From Galaxea fascicularis (Eukaryota > Cnidaria > Anthozoa > Scleractinia > Euphylliidae): 64,000 nt of DNA. The notes beneath the pieces are model-generated. The model was not told the DNA's origin. It saw nothing but the letters and a program-made list of their open reading frames with translations, and did not search any database. The stretch spans positions 21,417,999 through 21,481,998 of the forward strand of contig OX419335.1 of assembly GCA_948470475.1 (NCBI GenBank), given 5' to 3'. Below are positions 12,912-24,800 of the stretch, in pieces (within the stretch, counting starts at the first letter, position 1; each line of letters starts with the position of its first letter). The translations under genes and the position numbers were made by a program.

Positions 12912-14621
12912 ATGGACGGAGGTATGAGTACCTTTGGACTACCACCGCCGTTCGACATTGGCCAAGATTTCAGTTCACCATCTCATCTACGCCATAACAC
13001 GGAAAATTTAAATTCGCGCTTTCTTGGCGCTCGCTTTCCCAGCCCGATTTCAAACATTTTCAGAGCAGGGGATTTCGGAAAGAGCGCTAGCGAAGATGGC
13101 CCTCGTCACTTGAACATGACCAACGGAATAGAAGGTATTTCTGAGATAGAAGAAAGCGAAATGCCCATTTCAGTGGCGGCAATGAATGAACATTATCTTT
13201 CTTCAGGGATAACGACGACGCTTGGTTGCACACAACAACAACACAGTGGTCTACACGCGACCGTCCCTCCGCTACAATCAGCAAATTTCTTCCCGGAGAG
13301 CGTAACATCGGAAGCCGATACCTATCCAAGAGACATGCCGTTCCCAACGCCCATGGATTTCAGTATAAAGAACGAGCCTGAGCCTCGATTTCCCCTTAAT
13401 CCACCGTCTGCTATTTCAAGCATATCGAGCGCGTTACAACCGAACAAACCGAACTTTATGCGATCAATTTACGGCCCCAACCTTAATCCATCATTCTCCG
13501 ATCCGGTCGCCGCACAGTCTATGTACACTTACATTCACCAAACGACCAGCGATGAACCCAAAGCGCCACAGTTTTACCGTCCGTTTCCTGGTTTCCCGCC
13601 GTTCGACCCTCCGGACTCTCTTCCAGAAAATCACGGTTTCTCTAAGTCGGACGACAGCAGAATCTTCCCTCCTGTTCCGAGCAGCCACAGACCTCCAATT
13701 ATCGAGCGAAAAAACACGCAGGTCTCAAACCGTGCTGAGTCACATGATGTCGAAGATGTAGAAGATGCTAACCGATGTAAAAACACCGTTGAAGGTACTA
13801 AAACATCGGTGAGAAGGTTAAAGAAATGGTACAAGGACAAATATGGAAAATCGATCGACATGAACACGGTTACTCGTCAAATGGCGATGGAAATGCTTAA
13901 AGATTTCTTTCTGGAGATTCGCGACACGCGCCCTGGCAAAGAGGGTAACGAATACGAACCGGTGACACTCACAACATACAGAAATGGACTGAGGCGATAC
14001 TTTCTTGAGAGAAAGTGCCCTCCTGCTGTCGAAAACTTCGATTTGGCTGATCGTGAATTTGACGTTGTCAACTTTGGCCTGGTTTCAAAGAGGAATGAGC
14101 TCAAGCGCAAGGGAAAAGGAAATCATCCCAACGTAGTGGAATCAATCACCGAAGAGCAGTTGGAGAGAATGTGGGCTTCTGGAGCAATTGGAGTACATGC
14201 TCCAAGGCCTCTGCTACGCCTACAGTGGTGGATTAACACCGTTTCGCATGGCATACGAGGAAGAATGGCCCACCATGACTTGAGCATCGATGACTTTCGC
14301 ATCTCTCGTGGACCCGATGGCAAGATCATCATCGACCACATGAAGGCAGGTAACAAGCGACCGAGAGCGGACGACGAGAAGGATAATCCAAGAAGCAAAA
14401 AGAAATGCAAAGCCCGAGTGGCCGCTACCGATGGAAGCGAGCGTGATCCGGTCCGTGCATTTGAGCAGTATCTCCGCCATCGTCCACCTGGTATCTCGTC
14501 GTTTTATCTCACCCCCAAGCACAAGCCCAAAGGAGATATCTGGTTCAACAAGGTACCAATGGGAAAGAACTCCATCGGCAGAATAATGAGAGAGATCAAA
14601 GCCATTGCCGCTATAGGATAA
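12912..14621 (+). CDS. Crypton-derived (DUF3504-type) tyrosine-recombinase-like protein with disordered N-terminus
   Basis: Intronless 569-residue protein. Residues 1-290 are rich in Pro, Ser, Phe and Asn and look disordered; the core IKNE at 152-155 fits a SUMOylation consensus. From about 295 (RRLKKWYKDKYGKSID) the sequence follows the DUF3504 family, related to the recombinase of Crypton transposons and found in KIAA1958, QRICH1, ZMYM2-4 and KCTD1-type host proteins. Recognisable blocks are the TYRNGLRRYF helix (355-364), LLRLQWWINT (434-443) and HGIRGR (446-451), whose R449 would be the first catalytic arginine. A basic RSKKKCKAR stretch (494-502) may be a nuclear signal. The protein ends at IAAIG, shortly after the GKNSIGRIMREI helix, so the usual His-x-x-Arg and tyrosine region is missing. 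It is probably a nuclear DNA-binding regulator rather than an active recombinase; this role is inferred. The start was chosen as the first ATG after the TATA/initiator. Family assignment is confident, function is not. Confidence 0.85.
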   Translation: MDGGMSTFGLPPPFDIGQDFSSPSHLRHNTENLNSRFLGARFPSPISNIFRAGDFGKSASEDGPRHLNMTNGIEGISEIEESEMPISVAAMNEHYLSSGITTTLGCTQQQHSGLHATVPPLQSANFFPESVTSEADTYPRDMPFPTPMDFSIKNEPEPRFPLNPPSAISSISSALQPNKPNFMRSIYGPNLNPSFSDPVAAQSMYTYIHQTTSDEPKAPQFYRPFPGFPPFDPPDSLPENHGFSKSDDSRIFPPVPSSHRPPIIERKNTQVSNRAESHDVEDVEDANRCKNTVEGTKTSVRRLKKWYKDKYGKSIDMNTVTRQMAMEMLKDFFLEIRDTRPGKEGNEYEPVTLTTYRNGLRRYFLERKCPPAVENFDLADREFDVVNFGLVSKRNELKRKGKGNHPNVVESITEEQLERMWASGAIGVHAPRPLLRLQWWINTVSHGIRGRMAHHDLSIDDFRISRGPDGKIIIDHMKAGNKRPRADDEKDNPRSKKKCKARVAATDGSERDPVRAFEQYLRHRPPGISSFYLTPKHKPKGDIWFNKVPMGKNSIGRIMREIKAIAAIG

Positions 14622-16025
14622 AACCTCAGTAGTGTCTCGCTGGATGAGAAGGCGGCGTTATTTGAGACAGTACAAAGGTACTTTTAACCGTGCTGGCCTT
14701 AAGGCGGCACAATGATTATTTCTCGTCTTAAAAGAAAAGACATTGACACAAAGGTCGCCAGAGTGTTCAAAAGACAGTTTCAGTTACCGAGATGGTTTCA
14801 AACCATCTTTTTTAAAAGGAGCACTGAAAGCCACTAGTAAGTAAACCAATCGAGTGGTTTTTGTTCTTTAAAGAGCAATCTTTAAAGTTTTATATTACAA
14901 AGAAGATTTCAAAGTTTTATGCTATTAAAAGTAAGAAAATCGACTAAATGCGATATATATGTCTATCTATAAAAGACGTTTTTGCTATATAAAAGAGAGA
15001 AAAAGTTTATTCACTAATATTTGCTATAGGTAAATCATGGCCGCAGAGCAATTCTTTTAAAGATTTCAAATGTGTAGCAAGGTTCTAAGATTTATAACTT
15101 AAGTATTTAATATATCCGCACACTTGCAGCCTCAGCTGGTGAATGTTTTTCTTAAGTTTCGTTCAATTTCATTTCATTCATTTATCTTGAAACGAAGCAC
15201 ACTCACGAGAGTTGTTAGTACTAATTTTCCTTTCATAAAATACCACGAGGACTTTGGTTCGCTGAGTAAGCCAAGGTTTAAAGTTTTTAAAGCATAACTT
15301 GATATCTTTCAAACCGCCTATCTTTACTTATTACAAAAGATCTCGTTAGAAGCCTAAGAAAGTTTTAATTGTAATGAACGCAGCTTTGTCCTGGGGGCGT
15401 TCTCGCTATTCTTATTGAGATTTCAATGAGGGTTTTTCGAATTTGATTTGCACTTTCTGAAGAAACGCAATGAAATATCACCGAAAAGTCTCTACAGAAT
15501 TAGGGAATGAAGCTAACTTCCCTTGTCAGGAATCTTAGTAAAATACAGATCGAAAATATGCCTAAGAACAGGAATAACATGAAAGAAAGGTGCTTTCAAA
15601 AGATAGGCACAATTAACTGTGAAAAAGGCGTTTCTTAACACCTATGTTTCATCGAACATCACAATCTACAAAGAGATTTCAAAAGAGTCCAAAGATAAGA
15701 AAATGTATTAGCCTATAACGATTTATTGTATGGAATATATTTTTATCAAAAAAAGTTAGGAGTGTTAAAAATTTTGTCCATTTGCGTTTGAACCATCGCC
15801 GGTTGAAACGACGTACAGTTTGTAATCAGTTAAAGAAATTCGAGATAGAATTAAATTTCATTGTAAATAAGTAAATAGCTGCTTTAATTTCCTAGGTGTT
15901 CATTTTGTAAAACGTGCCCGTGAGAGTAGATCTTTAGCTTAAGCAAACGATCATTTCGAACGGAGTAAGGGAGGGACGAATTGTAGAAGGCAAAATGTAT
16001 TTAGATAACAGTAGACCATTGTTTA
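14622..16025 (+). other. Probable long 3' UTR of the Crypton-like gene
   Basis: AT-rich sequence without open frames follows the stop codon for 1.4 kb up to an AATAAA hexamer. It contains TGTAAATA at 15862-15869, which matches the Pumilio-binding consensus. That this whole stretch is transcribed is inferred only from the first clear polyadenylation hexamer. Confidence 0.4.
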
Positions 16026-16031
16026 AATAAA
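16026..16031 (+). terminator. Candidate polyadenylation signal AATAAA
   Basis: An AATAAA hexamer followed by a GT-containing stretch. It is the first strong candidate downstream of the 12912-14621 gene that I noticed. Confidence 0.35.
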
Positions 16032-18503
16032 GAGATGGGACGGAAAAGCCTTGTTTTACTTATGTGAGATTATTCCATATCTTCTACTGCAATCAGTTCA
16101 TTGTCTTAGCTAAGTGCAGACTGGCAAAAGGCTCTAAATGAGATCAGCATTTCTTACGGGGGGATTAAAACTGTGCTGTTTGCCTGTCATGTCGATGTGC
16201 AGTTACCAGTTCTCGCCTGTCTTTTTACTATTTGAAGCGTAAATTATCAAGGCAAATTACACACGGAAAAATCGATAGATCATCTCTCTCTCAGATTGAC
16301 TTAATTTGAAAATCTCTCCTTTCCCAGCGTTTTCTTCCGAAAACTGTTCTAATTTTCATCGAGGAATCTAACATGTCGTGAGTCATGTGGGCGTTTTAAC
16401 AAAGCTAATTTTTTGTAAGTTTACCCTAGAGGAATTATTGACAAACTGTAATGGTTATTTTAAGTCAGGGTTGCCATGCAAATCAGCGTCTTTATTCCGT
16501 TAAAACAATAAGCTTAGTTTTTAAGCCAAATCTATTAAAGTATGTTAAATTCTACATTGCAAACCGGTGAAAGCGCTGTACTTTTCGATTATGGAGAGCA
16601 AAACATTTCCTAGGGCTTTCGTGAGTTGCTATGATGTTGTTTTGACTATTATGCCAACCGCACTAACGTGTTTCGTGACTGCTAAATTGGTCTTCCGTCA
16701 AACAGGATTCTCTTGACGCATGTCCAACTCAACCTGTTGCGATAGAAAAAACGACGCGCGCGCAACAAAGAAACGCCGAAACAACTTATTCCACTTAGAC
16801 ATGGAAACTCACTGCAATATTGGACTGATTCCCGTGGTAAAATCCCAATTTTTTCTAGAACCACTGCGAGACTATCCGTGTAAGTAATTTGCGGTCGCCG
16901 TGTTTAGGAAGTAGTGGGTAAGGGGTAAATTGCCTCAAGAGGGTGATTATCACATAGATTGCGATAATAATGGGGAACAGGCAAACCAATATAACGGTGA
17001 CACGACTGACTTTCGCGGGTTGAGGTTACCGGTACGTGCTTTAATTGCTTCCGCGAAGCCTTGCTTTCGTTACGTGACTAACAGCAATAGTGCGAGTCTA
17101 GGTTTGTCTCGCGCCTTCGTGGAAACCCACGCCCATATTGGCAGCACTTAAACTACAGCTCTAAGGAAAAGGAATTCACTTATAGATAACAACAAACAAA
17201 TGCACAAGCGCAATCTTAAAGGAATGTTTCGCGGCGAGTTGCAAGAGATTGTGTTGACGAATAAAGGTTCAAGTTTTTTTTGCTATGTACCCGCCCTTTG
17301 GCGAGACAACCACCTTCTTAAAGCTATTTCAAAAGGTGGAAAAATCGAGAAATATGCTTTGTGTCGGTAGGTCAGCAAGAACCCAGCTCATTTAAAAGGT
17401 TCTCCCTCAAGTTGTTCTTTTGTAACTTTCATAATTTTTTTCGTACAAAACGTTCGTGATATACGTGTAATGAGCACCAGACATTGCCCCTCCTAATTGG
17501 TCGTTAAAGGCGAAGAGATAACTTTGCGGCGACGCGTCTACGCAATAAAATTCTCGGAGCGTCCAATCAACGACATTACAAAGGCCAAGGTGTCTCGGTC
17601 CTTAGAAAGAGAACACAAAATGCAATACACACGCGATGGACTTTGTTTCTGACACCGCTGCTCCTCAACAACCATTGGAATACAACTTGCGGTACATGCT
17701 CCCAAGCGATTTAATATTTTACCGAAAATGAACTTTTTCCCTAATAAATCAATAAATAAGTAATATCGACGAGGAAGTCGAAATAGAGGAATTTTATGCG
17801 TGAAATATTAAAGTGCTCCGGTGAATTTTGTCAGCAGGACTTTAACTAATATTCACGTAAGGGTTCTGTAACGTTCTGCAATTTGCAGTCACAGTCTCAA
17901 CGCTTGCCGAGTTGTGTCGTATTAGTACAAAAACCTGACCTGCTCTTCACCTTAGTTGTCGAACATTCTTTAATTCTTCAATTTCGTTGCTCAATGAAAC
18001 TCAAAAAGTAGGTACGAGTTATTAACAATCGCAATACAGATCTTCAAAAGCATAGTCAAATGTCAATGGTTGGGGAAATAAAACTACTGTTTACAACTAC
18101 ATTATAGTCAATGCCAATTGTTTTAAGCAAGCGATCAAGCGAACTATTTTTGGGGGGTTTTGTTTTGGGTTTTTCCGCCGTGGCAAGTGACAATTTTTCC
18201 CTGTAGGGCTCCCCTGTGACAGAAATCGGCTCACTTGTTTTCAAACTAAGGATTTTAAGCAACATCACAGCAGATGTGCGTTACGCAACTCGCACTCACG
18301 GAAATGGCTCGAAGACAACACCTGACTTCTACATGACATATGTTTGTGGGTGCTATAAACATCTTCAATGCCTGTAACCTTACTTTCTTTTGTATTGAAT
18401 TTCTAACCGTTTGGAGATCTCGGAACTTGTAATATTAGTGATTCGCGCTTTATATTTATGTTTGCAGACTTTTCTTCCCTAATACTCATATGCAGCTCTC
18501 TGC
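16032..18503. other. Intergenic, no gene recognised
   Basis: Short overlapping open frames only. No domain, RNA gene or element termini were recognised. Confidence 0.4.
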
Positions 18504-18870
18504 GTGCTGGCCATTATAAAATCTGTTGGTTTAGTTGTGATGTTTCTGCTGCTATATTAACTGAGCTGGTATCCCTTGCTTTAATATTCTGATCTTTACT
18601 TTAAAAACTTAAAGTAATCAATCTTGTAGGATTATACTATACTCCTGTTTGCAAAACAGTATGGCAACTCTGATATCCACTTTTTTCGTGCCAGCCACTA
18701 TAAAATCTTCCTGTCAATGTGCTATCTCTAGCCAAAGGCTACCATATATGTGTTTATGAATGTGTATCGCTTTGCTTTCCTGGGATATCTAAATCTTCAC
18801 TTTTATGTTAGCCGCTGTTGAAGTTAAGTTAAATTGTTCAATCTTCGGCGTGGATTGCGTAATATACCTC
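18504..18870. repeat. Diverged tandem duplication, about 184-195 bp x 2
   Basis: GTGCTGGCCATTATAAAATC at 18504 corresponds to GTGCCAGCCACTATAAAATC at 18688. Further in, TATCCCTTGCTTT (about 18570) matches TATCGCTTTGCTTT (about 18765). AAGTAATCAATCTTG is followed by GGATTATACTATACTCC in copy 1, and TTCAATCTTCGGC by GGATTGCGTAATATACC in copy 2. Spacing drifts from 184 to 195 bp through indels. Flanking sequence on both sides has faint further similarity that may be extra decayed copies. Confidence 0.55.
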
Positions 18871-21800
18871 TTGCGGATGTGTAGAGCCAATTTTCCTCGT
18901 AAAATTTTCTTTTTATTAACCACAACAAACTGTAAAACTTTGAATTTTCCCATGTATGCGGTTGCAATTATCTTTGGTGTAACGTCACTTTAGTGTTTGG
19001 AAATACAGTCTTTGGGGATTGTGCCATTCCTCTTTTGTAATTTGTATCACTGTTCCTGCCTGTGGTTTATAATTAAGAATTTGTTCCTTTGCTTCCTTGC
19101 ATGAAAACCTAAGCCAACAATTATCAAGTGGATTGCGGTTGACGTAAATGTCCGGATAGTGGTACCCCTATCCGCGTATCTTTGAACCGAAGCTCTGAAA
19201 GTCACTTTAAGCTTGTTAAATACGACTGAAACCCTTGCTTGCAATATGGGCCACAGCCTGATCCGAAACACGAGCAGAGGGATCACGTTCTGTATTCGCT
19301 GGTTAATGATGCCATACCATCCAAACTCTTTCAAGTAAATCTTTATTTCTGTTTTTCAACTTCTTCAGTTTCTTTTTTTTTTTTTTTTTGCTCAAGGAGC
19401 GAGGATGTTTTACCAAAAGAGAAATCTTCTGGCCTGCTCACTGAGAGAATTATATTGTTCCTATAGCAGTAACATTTTTGTTTACAGCTATATTTAGCCA
19501 TAGTGCGAATACAGGCTCGTATCTTCAAGATTTCTGTCTGAGTTTAAGATGCTGGTCAAATAAATAACCGGCGATGTATAGAGCGATTGGAGTAGGTACT
19601 TAGCAATGTTGAGATCGAGTCTAATAGACTCCGAACTAAAAAAGCAAACACCAAAATAAGATAAGAGATTGGGCATCTTCGCACAAGATGAACGCAAACT
19701 GTACTATATTTGAAGCCCTAGTAGAAAACTTCAGTTTACTATATTGAACGTGCCGTACGGGAGTTACGTCAATTCGTGAGTAGTTTTAATGAACGACAAG
19801 ATTTCTAATCAAGTTGTTATCGGTTGCAACATCAGAAGTGTATTATGTGTTTTGAACAAGTTGCCATGTTACATTGTCGTATACGTGAATCGAACTAAAT
19901 CGCAAAGATTATCGCCCGTGTTAAATACAGTAGTTAAAGCTGTTAAAGTATGACTTTAAAATCCTTAATTCCTATTTTATGTCTCTTTCACAGAGTCTTC
20001 GTCAAGTTATAAAAAAAATGTTGCGCTAATTCAGTTTTCTTCCTCAATCAGTGTCTGAATTTAACTTGCACATAGTAAGGGCAATGCAAACGGTTAGGTT
20101 TGGTGACGTCAGCTACAATGCTCAAGCTGTACGAAATAAATGAAATGGGTTTTCAAAAAGGCTTCTAGAGAAAGAAATTTCGGTAGGGGAAATGACTTCG
20201 CGGTACCTTCCGTTCGAATGCGTTAGTTTAAATCTTCATCTACACCTTACACAGGAGAACAATTAGAACCACCGGATCTAAAAATACTTCTCATTAGCTT
20301 TTTTTAATGCTCATTCTATAGCCAAGGATATGGATATGAATAAACTCAAGACATGAGCTTCCTTACACAAACAAAAATATTTTTAACCACAGGAAAGTTA
20401 TAATCAGGGCGTCTTTGATTTGAATCATGGTTTCACTTTATAATTTTCTCTTAAGACTCGATTCGTCGAAACACCTTGCACAGCATTATAGACGGCGCAA
20501 CAATATACAATAGCTGTCATTTCCAATGTACAACATATTTTTATTTGCACTGTTACACGTACATCATTTTGTAACAAGTTAGTATTTTATGAACTGCCGG
20601 TATGATGGTTGGGTTTTATAGTATGATATAAGTTTTACTCAAGGTTTCCTTAATGAAGATCTTTTTCGTAGGACCATATTACGAGACTCGAATCTTGTTT
20701 TTAGCATAAATAATTTAATCCGATCATGCCCCATAAATTGAAAATATTCCACTAGCAGTTCTTATGGTCTGCTGTCGATTATTTGTTTTATGCAGGAAAC
20801 CTCAAGTTTATTGAACCTCGATTTTTGTAAAGTTTATCTCCGCTAGTTGTAGGTCACTTTCTTTGGCCCACCTACCACAGAAGATCACCTCAGTTCCACA
20901 AGTATTCAAAGAAATGTTTGCTCACAAGAGATTCTCTATTGTGAGCTGTTCGACAGCTCTTCAACCAAAATGATTGAACTGGTCATTGTTTGAAATCCTA
21001 ATCAAAAATCGGAAAACCGCAGAGTAGGATTACAAGATTATGGGCAGTTTGCTCTCAGAAAGGAAAAAAATTGAGTCGAGTTTTTCGCGATGAATAAACA
21101 AATAGAAATCAGGCATGTAACTGGTCATGGATGAGCTATATCTTGATGTCTCGTGTAAAAACTTCTAAGCACTTTCCGCAGTACTAAAAGTGACAATATA
21201 TGCCTTGTCCTCGATCTTCTCTGGTCTTCTCCGCTGCATGCCCGGTGTTATCTTATAGAATACGACAAAGTGGACTGTTTACCGTAAATTGAAATAAGAA
21301 TATTACAACGAGCAATACACTTACAGACATATTGTCAACTGGGAGACTAATGCTGTATTAACGAAGCTTGTTTTGGGGAGTTTTATGAAAGCGTTTCTTG
21401 GAGCACATGGCTCATTCTGGGTCTAAGTTTAAGCGATCTTTCTATGGCGTTGCGCTTGTCTTAGGCTGCGGCGTCGCACAAACTGTATCATGCTGCTTAG
21501 TTTGGTAAATGCTTTTGTTTTTCTAATGTTAACAATATTTAAAAACCATGCAAGCATGTCCTGTTATACTCTCCCGCTCATCCGTTGCTGTAAAACGCAA
21601 AGAATTCGAATGTTGCTATCGCATGAATTTCTTTATTAGAGCACTCGTTTTCGTCTAGATCTTGACGCGATCAACCTAAATAAACGCAGACGTGTGTCAG
21701 AAAATTATGCGACTTTTATTTCAAACACCTCCACATTTACATTTGCGGTGACTTGGTATAGTCCAGTGGAAATACTTGTTATTTGTTCGTTCACTTGCAT

Positions 21801-24800
21801 GATCATACACTTCCGGTTGAGAAGTGGTCTCTTTCCGATACAATCGTTTAACCATCCATGGTTGGTCGATGTTTACCTTTAAGACGCACGCGAAGTAAAT
21901 TTAAGTGGAAAGTTCTCGATAGATTTGGTGGTAGTCGTCAGAGATTACCTAAATGTGAATTCCACGCAAGTTCCGTCGCGTCTACTTACAAGTTTCAGCT
22001 GATACGGGTGTTTGAATTTGAAGCTCTTGGTGTACAATTGCAAATTAGTCAGGGCTACGTTTAACTGTCTCAAAGAGAGTGACGCGCTTGTCGTAAGAGG
22101 TACTTGATGTTCTGCGAATGGGGGCGTGAGATACGCTAATGAATAGTGATGTATAGTATTTTTCTTTGATGCATTTCCTGAATGAGCCAATTACATCGCT
22201 ATTATCAAGGAGCTTTTAGCGAGGCCACCCAGTGGTCTGTACATCACGCAACGATGTGGACGGAAGAAAATCCCATCATTTTTTGTCGCGAAATCACCCG
22301 TGATTTTTTACCGAAGACAAACGTTCTGTTTTAAAACTTTAAGGTGCACGGATCCCCTGCTGACTTATGTTTGTCACGACTCGCCACCTGAGTACAAACA
22401 CCAGAACTGTCGCTCTCGCTATTGTCATTGCCGCATTGACGTAATGGATAGCAAACGCATTAGGCCAAATTGGGGCTCTTTCTGTTAGCAAAATGATCCA
22501 ATTATCTCTGTTTTGGTGATCTGAAGCACGAAAACTGTTACTTATCATGAGAATGTAATGGGATTCTTTTCTTCGCAAATTCTGAGGTTTTTCAGTTCGT
22601 TCTATCAAACGGTGTTGATTTATCATGACCCAACTATTTCGCGGTTTTTTGTTTTGTTTGGCCGGTAATGCTGTTGAATTTTATCTCGGCTTGTCGACAA
22701 GGTTGAGCGAGCGTTAAAGCTATGTTTTTATGTAACTTGCCTGCAGCATTTTAAAAATAAAAGTTGTCATCAAATTGCAATGATTTAGTGATAAAGAAAG
22801 ATCTCGGTTGATAGTATATGAGAAATTGAGGCGATGACAGCTTAGTCAGCTTAGTATTTGTTCACGGAATCCTTCTTATTAAAAAATCATAAGATTGTCA
22901 ATTAATTCAATTCGGAAACCAAATTGGTTTTCGTGCAAGGCTACATGACCTATTTATTTTTGAGGTTTTGCCTTAATAACCAAGTCGCCCAAAATGGTCT
23001 TTCTCAAAAGGCACCATCAAAGTCTGAGGAGTAAGATCGGTACGAGTCATTTCCTGCCTAATCTTGTGCGAGCTGACTTAAGAGTTCGGACAGGAAATTA
23101 TTTATACCTACTTATTGTTTTTATTGTCTTCTAGCGAGTTATTACAGCATGTTCTGCCCCTGGCTCGTTTTAACCGTTCGAAGATTGTAATCACTGGATC
23201 ATTCTCTTACCATGGACTATTCAAAATTAAACCAACCTTGCGTGCAATGACGAACAGGGTTTTGCTGAGTAATTGTGACAGGTTGCGAAAGCCACAAACA
23301 TTGCATTTACAATTTGCTAAATAAAACCATCGTTTGACGTTAATTGGAAATAGGGCTTGGGAGGACGCCCAACACTGACTGGTACATGCTCCGTTTAAAA
23401 CGTTTCGAGAAGCTGTTTTCTTTCCTCTTCTAAGTTGTCACATAGCGGTGTTATTAGACGTGAAAATGTTACTCAATCGTCCCAGCATGTGGTCCGGTTT
23501 CCCGCTTTTCATTTTGATCTCGTTGTCGAGGTTACAAATTTTTTTATGCAAATTAGTGTTCGACAAGTAGATTCAGCTGCTTCTTCGGCATAAAGGCCAC
23601 GTGAATGCATAATTATGTTTAATTACGAGTAATTATTCATTAATATGCGAAGTCTTGCACACATCCGTCGAAAGCGGCTGTTAACTCTACAGTCTATAGC
23701 TTTCTAAATGGGACCTGTTTTTACCAAGACTAAATTATTTACAACTGTCCCTTGTGTTTTTAAACACAATCTCTAAGATTACAGGACCCAGCTGTGTTCG
23801 TTTGCTTCGAAATAAATTTGCTAGTGCACGGGTGAAGGGTTTCAGTTTGTGTTTGACTTGATGTTAGACGGGTGAAATGACGCTGAAAGAGCGCTGTTAA
23901 AACAAAAGTTGGCCGATGGTAAAGAACGGAAATTAGAGGGCAGAAAAGAGGAAGAATATAATTGACGCAAATGCTTCAACGAAATCTGCACGGTCACGTT
24001 TTAAATTAAAACGGGAAGTAAAACACAGTCATTGTAAAAACACCTTTTCATTCCGGATGAATTCAGGACGTTTCTAAGCTATAATTTCGCCTCGGGAAGA
24101 AATTGGTTTTTGCAACGCTGAAGCCACTCATGTATTCAAAACAGAGTGGCTCAACACTCGTCGCCAAGAGAAAGGTCCTCTTTGGTTGAATTGAACCTGA
24201 TCTCGTTTTTCATTAAAACGCAGACAGTACTCTATGGTTTTTGTCTCTTCTTTGTTATACTGAAAATTGGATTTGTGCAAGCTAAACAAGGAAAGCAATG
24301 CTAAGCCATCATATACAAACGTGAATTTTTAATGAAAATTCTTTTAAAATACAATGTTTTCAACATAAAATTTGTTGTCCTTTTTGTCAATATTGAGGTA
24401 AAAAATTTGTTATATGCATGACAGAGATACATTAACAAAAGCACTTCAGTTTGAATCCGAAACAGTCTCAGGAAGACAATGTAGGAGGACTTGTCGTTTT
24501 GTTTTTGGCAACGCAACTCAACACTCATTCAATTTATTGGGGAAATTCAACCCTTTCAAGCAAAATATGGTTGATGAGAACCACCGGGCTGAGGCGATGG
24601 ATACAGCGCTTCCCTTCCGCCCGTTGCAGCATGGTTGCACATTGTGTCTCCGCCCGGGTTTGCCAGTTGAGGACAAAAAAGTAGGCGCAATCAAAACCCA
24701 ACCTTCTCTGAATCGTGAAGTTATGATCAAGTTTAATTAAATTAAAAGCTGACCTCCACAGTTCTCTCTTACACCTCCCGTGCAAAGCTGTTCCTTTCGG

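Noticed and set aside
13087..14522. Several open frames on the opposite strand or other frames of the 12912-14621 gene
   Set aside because: Shadows of the long coding frame; they carry no domain of their own.
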